Position numbers and translations under genes: made by a program. 64,000 nt of DNA from the NCBI RefSeq assembly GCF_015863205.1, contig NZ_JACBXQ010000006.1, positions 1-64,000 on the forward strand, in the 5' to 3' direction. Shown in pieces: positions 45,212-55,081 of the stretch. This DNA is from Facklamia lactis. Its GTDB lineage: Bacteria > Bacillota > Bacilli > Lactobacillales > Aerococcaceae. Every line of letters begins with the position of its first letter. The first letter of the stretch is position 1. The notes below the pieces were generated by a model. That model searched no databases. It worked only from the letters and a program-made list of their open reading frames with translations, and was not told where the DNA came from.

Positions 45212-46162
45212 TTATTCAATCGATTGACTAAATGTATCTGCCTGTTCAAAATCACCTGCATATTTATATCCTCTTGAGAACCATTCCTGTCTTTGGGCAG
45301 AAGTTCCGTGGGTAAAGGAGTCAGGCACCACATAGCCATAGCTTTCTTTTTGCAAAGTATCATCCCCTACAGCAAATGCGGCTTGAAGCGCTTCTTCAAT
45401 ATCTCCCTCTTCTAAGATGCCTTGTTCTTCTACATATTTAGACCATCCACCAGCATAGTAATCCGCTTGTAACTCTACTCGAACAGACAACTCATTCTTA
45501 ATGCTAGGGTTTTGTTGAATCGTTTTTTGGTAATCATCCATCGTTCCTAAAAGTTGTTGAACATGGTGTCCTACCTCATGTGCTAATACATAGGCCATTG
45601 CAAAATCCCCAGGTGCTCCATATTTTTGAGATAAATCCCGATAAAAACTCACATCAATATAAACCGTTTGATCCGCAGGACAATAAAATGGTCCAGCAGA
45701 ACTCGAGCCGATTCCACAGCCCCCTGTATTCGTACCTTCAGTATAAAGAACTAATTTAGGTGGGGTATATTGAAGATTATTTTCCGCAAAATGTTGAGTC
45801 CAATAATCCTCAGTATTCGCTAAAACAACTGATAAAAATTCACCTTCTGCGTCCGTTACTTGATCGCCTTGTTCAGCTTTTTGAGTAGTATCTTCAAAAA
45901 CAACACCTGAATTACCATACTCTGTTGAGGTTGTGCCTCCTCCACCAAAAAGGGCACTTCCACCACCGGCCACCATAAACAGCACTAACAATCCAATAAT
46001 TAGCCACTTTCCTTTTCCACGTGACATCAGCAACATTAATAAAATATTAATAATCCCGCCGCCACCTGAACCACTTGGCAAAGAGCCTCCACCTCTGCCT
46101 GGACTTCCCATTCCACGGCGATCCTCAACATTCGAACTTCGTCTTAAATCTTCCCACTTCAT
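45212..46162 (-). CDS. ypfJ: YpfJ-family neutral zinc metallopeptidase
   Basis: A membrane-anchored zinc protease of unknown target. Residues 1-50 are basic and Gly-rich. A transmembrane helix follows at about 51-73. The extracellular domain carries HEVGHH (H195, E196, H199) and the flanking block TVYIDVSFYRDL. Two Cys (149 and 161) may form a disulfide. At 316 residues it has the usual length. AAAGGAG precedes the ATG. It lies 18 bases after cls, probably as one operon. Confidence 0.9.
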   Translation of the reverse strand: MKWEDLRRSSNVEDRRGMGSPGRGGGSLPSGSGGGGIINILLMLLMSRGKGKWLIIGLLVLFMVAGGGSALFGGGGTTSTEYGNSGVVFEDTTQKAEQGDQVTDAEGEFLSVVLANTEDYWTQHFAENNLQYTPPKLVLYTEGTNTGGCGIGSSSAGPFYCPADQTVYIDVSFYRDLSQKYGAPGDFAMAYVLAHEVGHHVQQLLGTMDDYQKTIQQNPSIKNELSVRVELQADYYAGGWSKYVEEQGILEEGDIEEALQAAFAVGDDTLQKESYGYVVPDSFTHGTSAQRQEWFSRGYKYAGDFEQADTFSQSIE

Positions 46163-46180
46163 ATCTAGTCTCCTTTTCTG

Positions 46181-47737
46181 TTAGACAAACGGTGCTAACA
46201 ATCTTAATAATGCATCGATCACTCTGCCAACAAAAGTACGTCTTAAATGCTTGTGCCTAATCATTCTGCTTTTGGTCTGAGCCTGTAGAAAATCAGCCTG
46301 AATCCTCTTAACAACAGGATGATAATAAATCAAAGTCGCGGTTTCAAAATGTAAGTATAAGGATCGATAATCTAAATTAATGGTGCCAACCATAGCAATC
46401 CGGTCATCGGATACAATCGATTTTGCGTGCAAAAATCCTGGTGTATATTCATAAATTTTCACACCCCCCTCCATAAGAGGTCGATAATACGAACGTGTCA
46501 TGCGATAAACCATTTTTTTATCAGGTATTCCTGGTGTCATTAATCTTACATCAATTCCCCTCTTTGCTGCAAGCGTCATGGCTGTCTGCAGCTCATAAGA
46601 TATTACTAAATATGGAGTAAAAATATAGACATATTTCTCAGCTGAATTTAAAATTTCTCGATAGATGTTCTCACCAATAGGCTCTCCATCCAGAGGTGAA
46701 TCATTAAATGGTTGAAGATAGCCCTTTTTATTATCAAGGTCATTCAACGCCTTTTTACCCTGCTCAAGCATTTCTTCATCGGTAAAAAGACTAAAATCTA
46801 GCTCACTTTCCTCAAAAGCATTCCATACAATCAGAAACATTTGAGTAAGATTCCAAGTAGCAGTTCCCTCTATTCGAATCATCGAATCTTTCCAGTAACC
46901 AAAACGTTCCTTAACATTTATATATTCATCCGCAATGTTTACTCCACCTGTATAAGCGACCTTTCCATCAATAATAATATACTTTCGATGGTCTCGAGTA
47001 TTATAGACTAAAGAAACAATTGGTCTTACTGGATTAAATTTAAGAGCTTTTATTCCATATTCAGCCATTTGTTCTACATAATTTTCAGGCAACCTAAGCA
47101 AGCAACCGAAATCATCATAGATAAAACGAACTTCTACTCCTTCACTGGCTTTCCGTTTTAAGACGTCAAAAATTTGAGTATACATTTCACCATATTCAAC
47201 AATAAAGAATTCTAGAAAAATATGAGATTCGGCGGCCTCTAAGTCACGGATTAAATCATCCATTATCGCTTCGCCATTTGGATAATACTTCACTTCAGAA
47301 CCTGCTAATACCGGAAACTTTGCATAGTTATTAACATATTTAGCAATGCTTCCTATTCGTTGGTCTTTCTGAATTAATTGATCTAAGGCATTAGGCATCG
47401 TTTCTAAATCTCTTTTATGATGACGATGCTGACGATCTATGCGCTCGGTCATATCCGCTAGAGGCCTTTTATTCCCTGCATACAAATAAAATAATGTTCC
47501 AAAAACAGGAAAGAGGGCGACCAAAATAATCCAAGACAAACGATAAGCAGGACTATCGTTACGATCCAAGAGATAAAGAATAATCAGCATGGATAAGATG
47601 GTAATCAAAACATTCAACAACATGTTATAGCGTATCAAACCATTTACTAACATGATCATCCAAATAACTTGCAAAATCGTTAGTAAAGCAATGACAATTA
47701 ACCTAAATATTAGAGGTCTTGTTTCATTTGATTTCAT
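46181..47737 (-). CDS. cls: Cardiolipin synthase
   Basis: Condenses two phosphatidylglycerols to cardiolipin at the membrane. Two N-terminal helices (about 10-60), then two phospholipase D (HKD) motifs: HRKYIIIDG with GGVNIADEY, and HAKSIVSDD with GTINLDYRS. Both catalytic His-Lys-Asp sets are complete. At 518 residues it fits the ClsA-type enzymes of Firmicutes. AAGGAG precedes the ATG. It lies between tkt and ypfJ, all on the same strand. Confidence 0.95.
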   Translation of the reverse strand: MKSNETRPLIFRLIVIALLTILQVIWMIMLVNGLIRYNMLLNVLITILSMLIILYLLDRNDSPAYRLSWIILVALFPVFGTLFYLYAGNKRPLADMTERIDRQHRHHKRDLETMPNALDQLIQKDQRIGSIAKYVNNYAKFPVLAGSEVKYYPNGEAIMDDLIRDLEAAESHIFLEFFIVEYGEMYTQIFDVLKRKASEGVEVRFIYDDFGCLLRLPENYVEQMAEYGIKALKFNPVRPIVSLVYNTRDHRKYIIIDGKVAYTGGVNIADEYINVKERFGYWKDSMIRIEGTATWNLTQMFLIVWNAFEESELDFSLFTDEEMLEQGKKALNDLDNKKGYLQPFNDSPLDGEPIGENIYREILNSAEKYVYIFTPYLVISYELQTAMTLAAKRGIDVRLMTPGIPDKKMVYRMTRSYYRPLMEGGVKIYEYTPGFLHAKSIVSDDRIAMVGTINLDYRSLYLHFETATLIYYHPVVKRIQADFLQAQTKSRMIRHKHLRRTFVGRVIDALLRLLAPFV

Positions 47738-47767
47738 CCATTACTCCTTACTGATAAAAGATCTCTA

Positions 47768-49771
47768 TTATCCGTTGAATTTATCTAAATAGGCTTGAGC
47801 AATCTTATCAGCAGTAAAGCCTAAATACTCCACTACTTCTTCCCCTGGTCCAGAAGCTCCAAAGCGATCAATACTGAAACTTAATCCATCAAGACCTACA
47901 TACTTAGCCCATCCATAGCTCGATCCCATTTCGATTGATACTCGATTTCGAACATTATTCGGCAGGATCATTTCACGATATTCAACATTTTGTTCATCAA
48001 AAATATTTTGTGAAGGCATAGATACAACAGATACATTTACTTTATTATCTGCTAAAATTTTTTGTGCTTCAATCGCAAGGGCAACTTCTGATCCAGTCGC
48101 AATTAACAGTCCATCAGGTTGATCCGTTTGAGCTGGAGAAATCACATAAGCGCCTTTACGAACTCCTTCTTCAGCTAACTTTTGTGAGTTTGATAAGACA
48201 GGCAAATTCTGACGGCTGAGTACTAATAAAGTAGGACGATCCTTGGATTCTACCGCAATCTTCCAAGCAACATAAGTCTCATTAATATCTGCCGGACGTA
48301 TAACATTGACATTAGGCATCGAACGAAATGCAGCCAAATGTTCAATTGGTTCATGAGTAGGTCCATCTTCCCCTACTGCTACAGAATCATGGGTCAATAC
48401 ATATGTAACGGGTAATTTAGATAATGCCGAAAGTCGAACGGCCGCTTTCAAATAATCTGAAAATACAAAGAAGGTTCCACCAAAAATTTTGTTCCCTCCA
48501 TGTAACGTTGCACCATTCATCATGGCTGCCATTGCAAATTCTCTTACACCAAACCAGACATTATTCCCTTGTCGATTCGCCGGCATGTAATCTGAGGACT
48601 GTTTAATCATTGTTTTATTAGAACCTGACAAATCAGCAGATCCTCCCCAAAAATAAGGAATTTTTGCTGCTAAAGCTTGGATCGCTTTACCACTAGAAGC
48701 GCGACTAGCTTCTGATTTTTCCGAAGCATCCACTAAAGCAAGACCTTCATCATATTTTTCTGGAAGCTCTCCCGCAAATGCAGCTTGCATAGCCTTTGCC
48801 AATTCGGGTTCACTTTCTTGATAATTCTCAAACAGCCGTTGCCATTCCTGATACTTAGCTTGCCCTCTCTCAATCACTTTTTCTTGAAACACTTGACATG
48901 TTTGTTCAGGAACTGTGAATGGTTCATGATCATATTGATACACAAGCTTCGTTGAGGTCCAATTATCAAGCCCTAAAGGTGCTCCATGAACTTTTGCCGT
49001 TCCTTGATCAGGCGAACCAAAACCAATGACAGTTTTAACTTCTATTATAGAAGGTTGGTCTTTTACTAATTTAGCAGCTTCAATTGCCTTTGTAATAGAG
49101 TCCAAGTCATTGCCATCTTCTACTTTTTGATAATGCCAATTTTGACTTTCAAAACGAGTCTGAATATTTTCTGCAAAGGCTTGATCCAAATCACCATCTA
49201 GAGAAATATCATTAGAATCATAGAGGAAAATCAACTTTCCTAGTTGCTGGTGCCCTGCATAAGAACAAGCCTCATATGAAATTCCTTCCATTAAATCGCC
49301 GTCACTCACAATAGCATATGTATAGTGATCAATAATCTGAAATTGATCCGTATTAAACAATGCCGCTGTATGTTGTTCTGCCATTGCCATTCCTACTGCT
49401 TGAGCTACTCCTTGCCCTAATGGTCCTGTGGTAGCTTCTACTCCATCCGTATAACCATACTCAGGATGGCCTGGTGTGCGGCTTCCCAACTGTCTAAACT
49501 GTTTTAAATCATCCATACTAACATCAAAGCCAGCCAAATGCAAAATACTATATAACATGGCAGAGCCATGCCCTGCCGAAAGAACAAATCGATCGCGATT
49601 TATCCATTTTGAGTCTTTAGGATTAACATTCAAATGGTCAACCCATAAAGTATACGCCATTGGCGCCGCTCCCATCGGTAAACCAGGATGGCCTGAATTA
49701 GCACTCTCAATTTGATCTACACTTAAAGCGCGGATCGTATTTACTGCAACTTGGTCTTTTTCATCAAACAT
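47768..49771 (-). CDS. tkt: Transketolase
   Basis: Moves two-carbon units in the pentose phosphate pathway with thiamine diphosphate. Seen: [16 protein letters not shown] near residues 25-40, the TPP motif [25 protein letters not shown] and the pyrimidine part [19 protein letters not shown]. At 667 residues it is of full length. AAAAAGGAG precedes the ATG; an extended -10 (TGC TATAAT on the minus strand at 49824-49816) stands upstream. cls and ypfJ follow. Confidence 0.97.
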   Translation of the reverse strand: MFDEKDQVAVNTIRALSVDQIESANSGHPGLPMGAAPMAYTLWVDHLNVNPKDSKWINRDRFVLSAGHGSAMLYSILHLAGFDVSMDDLKQFRQLGSRTPGHPEYGYTDGVEATTGPLGQGVAQAVGMAMAEQHTAALFNTDQFQIIDHYTYAIVSDGDLMEGISYEACSYAGHQQLGKLIFLYDSNDISLDGDLDQAFAENIQTRFESQNWHYQKVEDGNDLDSITKAIEAAKLVKDQPSIIEVKTVIGFGSPDQGTAKVHGAPLGLDNWTSTKLVYQYDHEPFTVPEQTCQVFQEKVIERGQAKYQEWQRLFENYQESEPELAKAMQAAFAGELPEKYDEGLALVDASEKSEASRASSGKAIQALAAKIPYFWGGSADLSGSNKTMIKQSSDYMPANRQGNNVWFGVREFAMAAMMNGATLHGGNKIFGGTFFVFSDYLKAAVRLSALSKLPVTYVLTHDSVAVGEDGPTHEPIEHLAAFRSMPNVNVIRPADINETYVAWKIAVESKDRPTLLVLSRQNLPVLSNSQKLAEEGVRKGAYVISPAQTDQPDGLLIATGSEVALAIEAQKILADNKVNVSVVSMPSQNIFDEQNVEYREMILPNNVRNRVSIEMGSSYGWAKYVGLDGLSFSIDRFGASGPGEEVVEYLGFTADKIAQAYLDKFNG

Positions 49772-49815
49772 GAATTTGCTCCTTTTTATTCTTATAATAT
49801 AGTGTCTTCTTTATA

Positions 49816-49824
49816 ATTATAGCA
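49816..49824 (-). promoter_or_regulatory. Extended -10 of the tkt promoter
   Basis: On the minus strand TGC TATAAT lies about 45 bases before the tkt ATG. No convincing -35 was seen, which is acceptable for a TG-extended promoter. Confidence 0.4.
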
Positions 49825-49850
49825 TCTTTCCCTGAATAAGTTTAAACATA

Positions 49851-50660
49851 CTAAATATTTTCACGATATTTCACCATTAATTCAGCAAAAATATCTGCAG
49901 ATGTTGGTGGCGTATAAGTAATAGCATTGGCTCCTGCGTGAATCGTCTCCAAAATCGTCGATCCTGTTGGACCTCCTGTGGCAATAATCGGAACCACATC
50001 ACCAACTTTCTGTCTAATCATTTTGACAATTTCAGCAGTATGGGCTCCTCCCGATACATTCAACATATTTGCCCCCGCATTTAACTTCCCAATAAAATCA
50101 TCTTTATCACTTGAAATGGTCGCAATAATGGGAACATCTACAACCATGGCAATTTGACTAATAACCTCATTCGCCATAGGAGAATTGACCACCACTCCAA
50201 AAGCACCCGCTTGCTCTGATTGAAAAGCTAGATTAACACTACGATCTCCTGTCGTGGTGCCCCCTCCCACACCTGTAAAAACTGGAACGGAAGAGGAATT
50301 AATGATCGATTGAGTAATCGTCAATTGTGGCGTAAAAGGATAAACAGCAATCACCGACTGAGCATTCGAATTTCTAATGACTGCTACATCCGTCGAAAAA
50401 AGTAAAGATTTAATTCGATGACCAAAAACACGAATTCCCGATGCTTCATATATTTCTTCGGGAACCTCAACAATTCGCTTACGAAGTTCAGAAGCATATT
50501 CTGGCACATGCTTCCTAATCTGCGGCTTCACATTTTTAATCACAACTTTTGAATGATTAGTCTCATCAAGCTCAGTTTGTACCGATTCATATGTATAATT
50601 TTTATCAGTAAAGTTAGTCATAAAATCTTTTCGATCAAAGGGTTGTTCTTTATTTGGCAT
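49851..50660 (-). CDS. Conserved TIM-barrel protein of unknown substrate
   Basis: A beta/alpha-barrel protein of lactic acid bacteria, often labelled hydrolase or aldolase-like. Alternating strands are visible (VAVIRN, VIAVYPF, VPVFTGVGGG, AFGVVVNSP, VPIIATISS, ANMLNVSGG, VPIIATGGP, ANAITYTPP). The Gly-rich ends (GGAHTAEI, ATGGPTGSTI) look like a phosphate site, as in KDPG aldolase and IMP dehydrogenase families. No catalytic residues can be assigned. The ATG used lies 6 bases after AAGGAGG; a longer frame would bury that site. 269 residues. Confidence 0.65.
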   Translation of the reverse strand: MPNKEQPFDRKDFMTNFTDKNYTYESVQTELDETNHSKVVIKNVKPQIRKHVPEYASELRKRIVEVPEEIYEASGIRVFGHRIKSLLFSTDVAVIRNSNAQSVIAVYPFTPQLTITQSIINSSSVPVFTGVGGGTTTGDRSVNLAFQSEQAGAFGVVVNSPMANEVISQIAMVVDVPIIATISSDKDDFIGKLNAGANMLNVSGGAHTAEIVKMIRQKVGDVVPIIATGGPTGSTILETIHAGANAITYTPPTSADIFAELMVKYRENI

Positions 50661-50741
50661 AAGTACCTCCTTATTAATTAGCAACTTTCAATGACTCATA
50701 GATAAGTATATAATTTTTAATCATTTTTGGGTAGAAAGCCC

Positions 50742-51734
50742 TTAATAATTATGGACATCTTCTTGATGTGTCTGATAAAAAGTATGTTTTATTTCCAAAA
50801 AAGATTCAAAAGATCTGAGCATTTGATATAAAATTGCCCGACTTTCAAATTCTTCTCTACTTTTCGGAAGTGGGCTACGTTTAAAATCTTGATCAAGATA
50901 TCCTAGAATTTTCAATAATTCTTTGCCTGTATTCTTCTCATCAAACTGTGTAGCGGTTGTGGATAGTAACATCGCCAACTTTTGATTTGCATGAGTGGAA
51001 AGTTGCAGATGAGATAAATTATGCACCATATTAACTAATTGGTGCATTTGTCGCTTCCTCATTTCATAATATTGAATAAAGTAATCATTTTTTATATAAA
51101 TTTGATTATCATATTCTTTTATTGCTAATTTTCGCAATATTTCCAAACGGTCATTCATCATTTGAAAAGAAAGAAAGAAACGTTCCTTTTCATCTTGATT
51201 GATTCCTTCAGGATGATCTTCGATAACTTGGGCAAGATGCCAAAGAAAATTCTTCATTTGATTTTCAAAATTTTTAATTTCATTTTTAATTTGATCTACA
51301 TAGGAAGGAACCCAACTCGCTACTAAAATAGCCATTCCTCCTCCGATAACCATCAATAACAAACCATTCATTTGCCATTGCCAACTCACACTTTTCGCAA
51401 GGTAGAAATGAGTCACTAAAACCGTACATGGGGCTATCCCCATTTCAAGATGGGTCATGAAAGCTAACAATATATAACAAATTAAATAAAGACTAAAAGC
51501 GAGTAAGTTAAATCCAAGTAAAATAAAGAAAATATACGCTAACAAAAAAGCTAAAGCAGTAGATAATAGTCGGGCTTGAACGGTTTGAAACGTAGCAATC
51601 CGGGTATCAATCACATTTAGAATCGCAATTACTCCAGCTGTCATTGGATTTTGTAGCTGAAAAGACTGCGCTAACAAAATTGCTAATATCGTAGCCAACG
51701 TAATCTTGACAGCTCGAAAAACTATCTCCTTCAT
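50742..51734 (-). CDS. Aromatic acid exporter-family membrane protein (ArAE/DUF939)
   Basis: Five to six transmembrane helices in residues 1-145 form the ArAE N-terminal domain, with NPMTAGVIAILNVIDTR near residues 29-45 and a second hydrophobic block near 60-100. The C-terminal half (about 150-330) is cytoplasmic and helical, with coiled-coil-like heptads (QIKNEIKNFENQMKNFLWHL). Efflux of aromatic acids is inferred from family name only; no substrate is known in Firmicutes. AAAGGAGG precedes the ATG. A terminator stands upstream, so it has its own promoter. Confidence 0.8.
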   Translation of the reverse strand: MKEIVFRAVKITLATILAILLAQSFQLQNPMTAGVIAILNVIDTRIATFQTVQARLLSTALAFLLAYIFFILLGFNLLAFSLYLICYILLAFMTHLEMGIAPCTVLVTHFYLAKSVSWQWQMNGLLLMVIGGGMAILVASWVPSYVDQIKNEIKNFENQMKNFLWHLAQVIEDHPEGINQDEKERFFLSFQMMNDRLEILRKLAIKEYDNQIYIKNDYFIQYYEMRKRQMHQLVNMVHNLSHLQLSTHANQKLAMLLSTTATQFDEKNTGKELLKILGYLDQDFKRSPLPKSREEFESRAILYQMLRSFESFLEIKHTFYQTHQEDVHNY

Positions 51735-51813
51735 GAACTATTTACCTCCTTTTAATCCAAGTTCGACCCCTTCCTTACATCATTGTATAGTAACTTCTCT
51801 TGCTATGAAACAT

Positions 51814-51844
51814 AAAAAAGGATCCTAGACACTCTGTCTAGGAC
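51814..51844 (-). terminator. Terminator of the NUDIX-pgeF operon
   Basis: Arms TCCTAGACA/TGTCTAGGA with a 3-base loop, followed on the minus strand by TTTTTT. It lies about 15 bases after the pgeF stop. Confidence 0.85.
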
Positions 51845-51856
51845 TCTCAAAAATTC

Positions 51857-52591
51857 TTATCTGATCATTGTAAACAGTCCATTACATTGATAATTATTTC
51901 CTTCTCGTCTCGCTGAATGAAGTCTCGCATCTGTAAAAGTAGATTGTTGAGAAACTTCTATTTGCTGATTCAATAATCCTGCTCGCTTCAATAGTGAAAC
52001 ATTCGCTTGCTGCATGCTCAGTAAGTACTTACCAGAATGCTGTCCAGCTTTAAAGAAACGATCTCTATCTTCAAAAGACTCAAAAGCTTCATAAACTTCG
52101 CGACCCACCTCATAATTAGACTGATCAATCGAAGGGCCGACATACGCAAAGATATCTTGTAGCTGACAATCAAATTGCTTTTGCATCTTTCTTAATGCTT
52201 GGATCGAGATACCCTTTACGGTGCTTCTCCACCCAGAATGCACAATCGCTTGTACCTTCTTTTGTGGGTCAAATAAGACCACTGGGGTACAATCAGCGAT
52301 CTTTACCATCAAAACAATTCCTTTGTGATCCGTCATAAGCCCATCAGTTTCAGGGAATGTCTTGCCCACAATATAATCTTGTCCACTTATTCCATCAGCA
52401 TATTCTACACGACACCCATGAACTTGATTACAGGTATATACCTCATTATAATTAAATTCCCCTTCTGATAAAGCACGATCAATTTCTCGACCAACCTCTT
52501 CTTCGCTTGTATTGGTAGCCCGAAACCCAAAATCAATTCCTGCTAAAAACATCTGTAACCCTTTTTCTTCTAATAAAGTAGATACCATCAT
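51857..52591 (-). CDS. pgeF: Purine nucleoside phosphorylase-like PgeF (YfiH/LACC1 family)
   Basis: A multi-copper-oxidase-like fold that in characterised homologues cleaves purine nucleosides and may correct peptidoglycan precursor errors. Zinc-site residues are visible: the His in QVHG, the Cys in KIADCTPVVLFDP, and the His in IVHSGWRSTVKGIS. The C-terminal end has YQCNGLFTMIR, with Cys-Asn. At 244 residues it is of usual length. The GGAGG site serves either of two adjacent ATGs. It follows the NUDIX gene by 17 bases. Confidence 0.88.
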   Translation of the reverse strand: MMVSTLLEEKGLQMFLAGIDFGFRATNTSEEEVGREIDRALSEGEFNYNEVYTCNQVHGCRVEYADGISGQDYIVGKTFPETDGLMTDHKGIVLMVKIADCTPVVLFDPQKKVQAIVHSGWRSTVKGISIQALRKMQKQFDCQLQDIFAYVGPSIDQSNYEVGREVYEAFESFEDRDRFFKAGQHSGKYLLSMQQANVSLLKRAGLLNQQIEVSQQSTFTDARLHSARREGNNYQCNGLFTMIR

Positions 52592-52608
52592 TAACCTCCG
52601 AAAATCAT

Positions 52609-53235
52609 TTACTTACTATAACCCCTTAAGATTTCAATAAAACGATGCGTCATATTGGCAGTATATCCCCACAAAAATTCTCCATTAGGTAAATCGTAAA
52701 AAGGAATCTCACGATTTGTTGACCTAAAATTATAATTTTTGCCATGGGCCATCAAATGGTATGGGAAGCCTTCAATAGTCTTCGTTATAGTAGTCGCATT
52801 ATAATAAGTTGGTTCATTCGCCAAAAGATAGTTTAAAGGAAGGGTAAAGACATAGTCAACCTCTAAGTCATTGGGACCTATTTTATTCACTTCAATATCA
52901 TGAATAATACCTACAAAACAATAAACAATTACCCTTTCATTGACAATATAGTCTATTTGTCCGATAACCTCAATCTTTTCTTTCGAAATCATTAATTCCT
53001 CACAGCACTCTCGAACAGCTGCTTCTTCAGAACTTTCATTACTTTCAATTCTTCCCCCTGGAAAAGAAGTATCTCCGGGCTGAGAAATATTCGAACTTCT
53101 AACTTCATACAAAACATGCCATTCGTCTTGATGAAAAACTAAAGGCAGTAGTACTGAATATTGACACGGTTTTCTAATCGGTTCAGGTAAATAATCTCGT
53201 ATTATCTTACGAAAAACACTTTCTTTAAATTTCAA
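52609..53235 (-). CDS. NUDIX hydrolase, CoA pyrophosphatase-like
   Basis: Hydrolyses a nucleoside diphosphate derivative. The Nudix box is complete: G...GRIES...E...AAVRECCEEL, in the order GGRIE, then SEEAAVRE, then CEELMI. The stretch upstream (SVLLPLVFHQDEWHVLYEVRS and SQPGDTSFPGG) is typical of the CoA/acyl-CoA diphosphatase group (NudL/YeaB). A frame reaching 41 codons further upstream has no ribosome binding site. I chose the TTG start 7 bases after AAAGGGGG, giving 208 residues. It is in an operon with pgeF. Confidence 0.82.
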   Translation of the reverse strand: MKFKESVFRKIIRDYLPEPIRKPCQYSVLLPLVFHQDEWHVLYEVRSSNISQPGDTSFPGGRIESNESSEEAAVRECCEELMISKEKIEVIGQIDYIVNERVIVYCFVGIIHDIEVNKIGPNDLEVDYVFTLPLNYLLANEPTYYNATTITKTIEGFPYHLMAHGKNYNFRSTNREIPFYDLPNGEFLWGYTANMTHRFIEILRGYSK

Positions 53236-53316
53236 AAAGATCCCCCTTTCATTACAACTTCCTTTTATTATAGCACAAAAGCTTCGAAACTGAGATATAT
53301 TTATTGTTTTTTTGCC

Positions 53317-53345
53317 TTGCGCTCTAATAAAAAATCTGATATTAT
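53317..53345 (+). promoter_or_regulatory. Promoter of rpmE2
   Basis: TTGCGC, 17 bp, TATTAT, about 70 bases before the rpmE2 ATG. A short TTGCAC/ATGCAA-type hairpin lies in the leader at about 53353-53366. I saw no clear Zur site here. Confidence 0.6.
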
Positions 53346-53418
53346 GCTTGTGTTGCACTTAATGCAAGAATAACTGTAAGTTAGCAAATAATTTACGGCA
53401 GAAAGGAAGTATACACAT

Positions 53419-53688
53419 ATGAAACAAGGAATCCATCCAGATTACCATCCAGTTGTGTTTATGGATACTTCAACAGGTTACAAATTTTTATCAGGATCTA
53501 CTAAATCATCATCAGAAACAGTAGAATGGGAAGACGGAAATACTTACCCATTAATCCGTGTAGAAATTTCATCTGATTCACATCCATTCTATACTGGACG
53601 TCAAAAGTTCACTCAAGCCGATGGTCGTGTCGACAAATTCAACAAAAAATTCGGTTTCGCAGACAAGAACGCAAAGCCAGAAGAATAG
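53419..53688 (+). CDS. rpmE2: Ribosomal protein L31, type B
   Basis: Part of the large ribosomal subunit. The 89 residues start with [16 protein letters not shown] and contain [24 protein letters not shown]. The zinc-binding cysteines of type A L31 are absent, so this is the zinc-free form. In many genomes that form replaces type A under low zinc, but here it may be the only L31. AAAGGAAG precedes the ATG. A hairpin terminator follows directly. Confidence 0.95.
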   Translation: MKQGIHPDYHPVVFMDTSTGYKFLSGSTKSSSETVEWEDGNTYPLIRVEISSDSHPFYTGRQKFTQADGRVDKFNKKFGFADKNAKPEE

Positions 53689-53706
53689 TCTTATTATATC
53701 AACATT

Positions 53707-53748
53707 TAAAGCACCTTCTATGCAGAGTAGAAAGTGCTTTTTCTTTTT
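53707..53748 (+). terminator. Terminator of rpmE2
   Basis: Arms AAAGCACCTTCTA/TAGAAAGTGCTTT with one G-U pair, followed by TTTCTTTTTT. Confidence 0.85.
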
Positions 53749-53824
53749 TAACTAAGGTCAGCTACATAACTATTCAAAAAACATCTTTCACATCCAACGC
53801 AGAATTAGGTTTTCAATCGTTTGT

Positions 53825-54841
53825 TTATTGCATTGTCACATTAAGCTCTCTGTCAACCATATACTTTGCCACCGTACCACTTCCACCATTTTTCTTTAAG
53901 CTGACAGAAGATAAAACAATCAAATAACTATCTTCGGTTTCGATATACTCATTCATTTCCATTTTTATATCTTCTGGATTATATCCTTCTTTATCCATAA
54001 TAGCTTTAAAGGCTTTTTCAGGGGTAAAATCATCTTCTTCATCTGCTAAGTCAGATTCTTCATCAGCGGATGGTGTATTTTGATTTTGAGGGCTATTTCG
54101 TAATACTGGAATTTCAAAACTAGAAGGGATCGCTTGATAAGGATAATTATTTTCTACCTCTATTCCATACAGAATTGAAAAATTATAAGGAGTCAATGCT
54201 ATATCTGGCCTATTTGTTTGAGTAACTTCTTGCGTTTCCAAATTATATTGATATTCAGCAAAAGGAACGGCCTTTTCTAAATATTGGTTCACTGTCATAG
54301 TAATAATAGGCCCCTCTTGAATAAAATTATTATAAACGTATGCCTCAAGAGCCATTCCATTATTAAGCGCCACTTGGCTAATTAATTCATAAAAATCAGG
54401 ATCACTCGATGCTAAATGATCAGAAGATTCTATCATTTCAACCCAATTTGATTGCGTTTTTCCTTCTATTCCCTCGTTATTCGTTTGAATGAAAAAACAT
54501 AGTTCCCGCACACTATTAAGCGCTTCTATTTCTTCAGATGTCAAATCAGGCGTCATCCTTTCAAAAACAAAAGTATGAGAATATATATTTTGTACTGTTT
54601 CTGCATTACTGTTTTCTTTTAGTTTATCAATAAAAGCTTGTAATTGTGGATTAAAAGTTGGTTCGCCACTATAATCAGGTGCTTCTCTTAACAATTCCTC
54701 AGTGGTTTTGTCTGAAGGCTCTAATTCTTTCAAAATAGAGCTCCAATTACTTTCTACCACTTGTTCTTCCGCTAATATACTAATAGGTTGACTTCCAATC
54801 AATACACATAACGCTACTAAAAATACCGATATCTTTTTCAT
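53825..54841 (-). CDS. Secreted protein of unknown function
   Basis: I do not recognise the family. Residues 1-25 are a signal peptide with cleavage after ILA and no lipobox. The mature protein is acidic. A first region (about 27-180) is helical. The middle (about 180-250) has Tyr-rich strands, followed by a disordered Asp/Glu stretch (SADEESDLADEEDDF, about 255-272). The last 65 residues form a small alpha/beta unit ending in a strand-rich tail. Two copies of a fold are not evident. Ribosome binding site GAGAGGA. It is convergent with rpmE2. Confidence 0.6.
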   Translation of the reverse strand: MKKISVFLVALCVLIGSQPISILAEEQVVESNWSSILKELEPSDKTTEELLREAPDYSGEPTFNPQLQAFIDKLKENSNAETVQNIYSHTFVFERMTPDLTSEEIEALNSVRELCFFIQTNNEGIEGKTQSNWVEMIESSDHLASSDPDFYELISQVALNNGMALEAYVYNNFIQEGPIITMTVNQYLEKAVPFAEYQYNLETQEVTQTNRPDIALTPYNFSILYGIEVENNYPYQAIPSSFEIPVLRNSPQNQNTPSADEESDLADEEDDFTPEKAFKAIMDKEGYNPEDIKMEMNEYIETEDSYLIVLSSVSLKKNGGSGTVAKYMVDRELNVTMQ

Positions 54842-55081
54842 TTGATCCTCTCCTTGTATTTTGATGTCCTAACTATACCAACTAATAGTGAACAAACTTA
54901 GACTTTAGTCCTTAAAAATTACTGAAACGGTATTCGTTTCACCCTCTAACTTCTAATGTTTTATGATATATTAAGACTACCCCATTGATGGAAAAACTTT
55001 ATAAATGAAACATCTATAATATTTATTCTAATAGAATTTTAAATAGCTTTAGTTGATTCTTAAAGAAAATGAGGAAAAACG

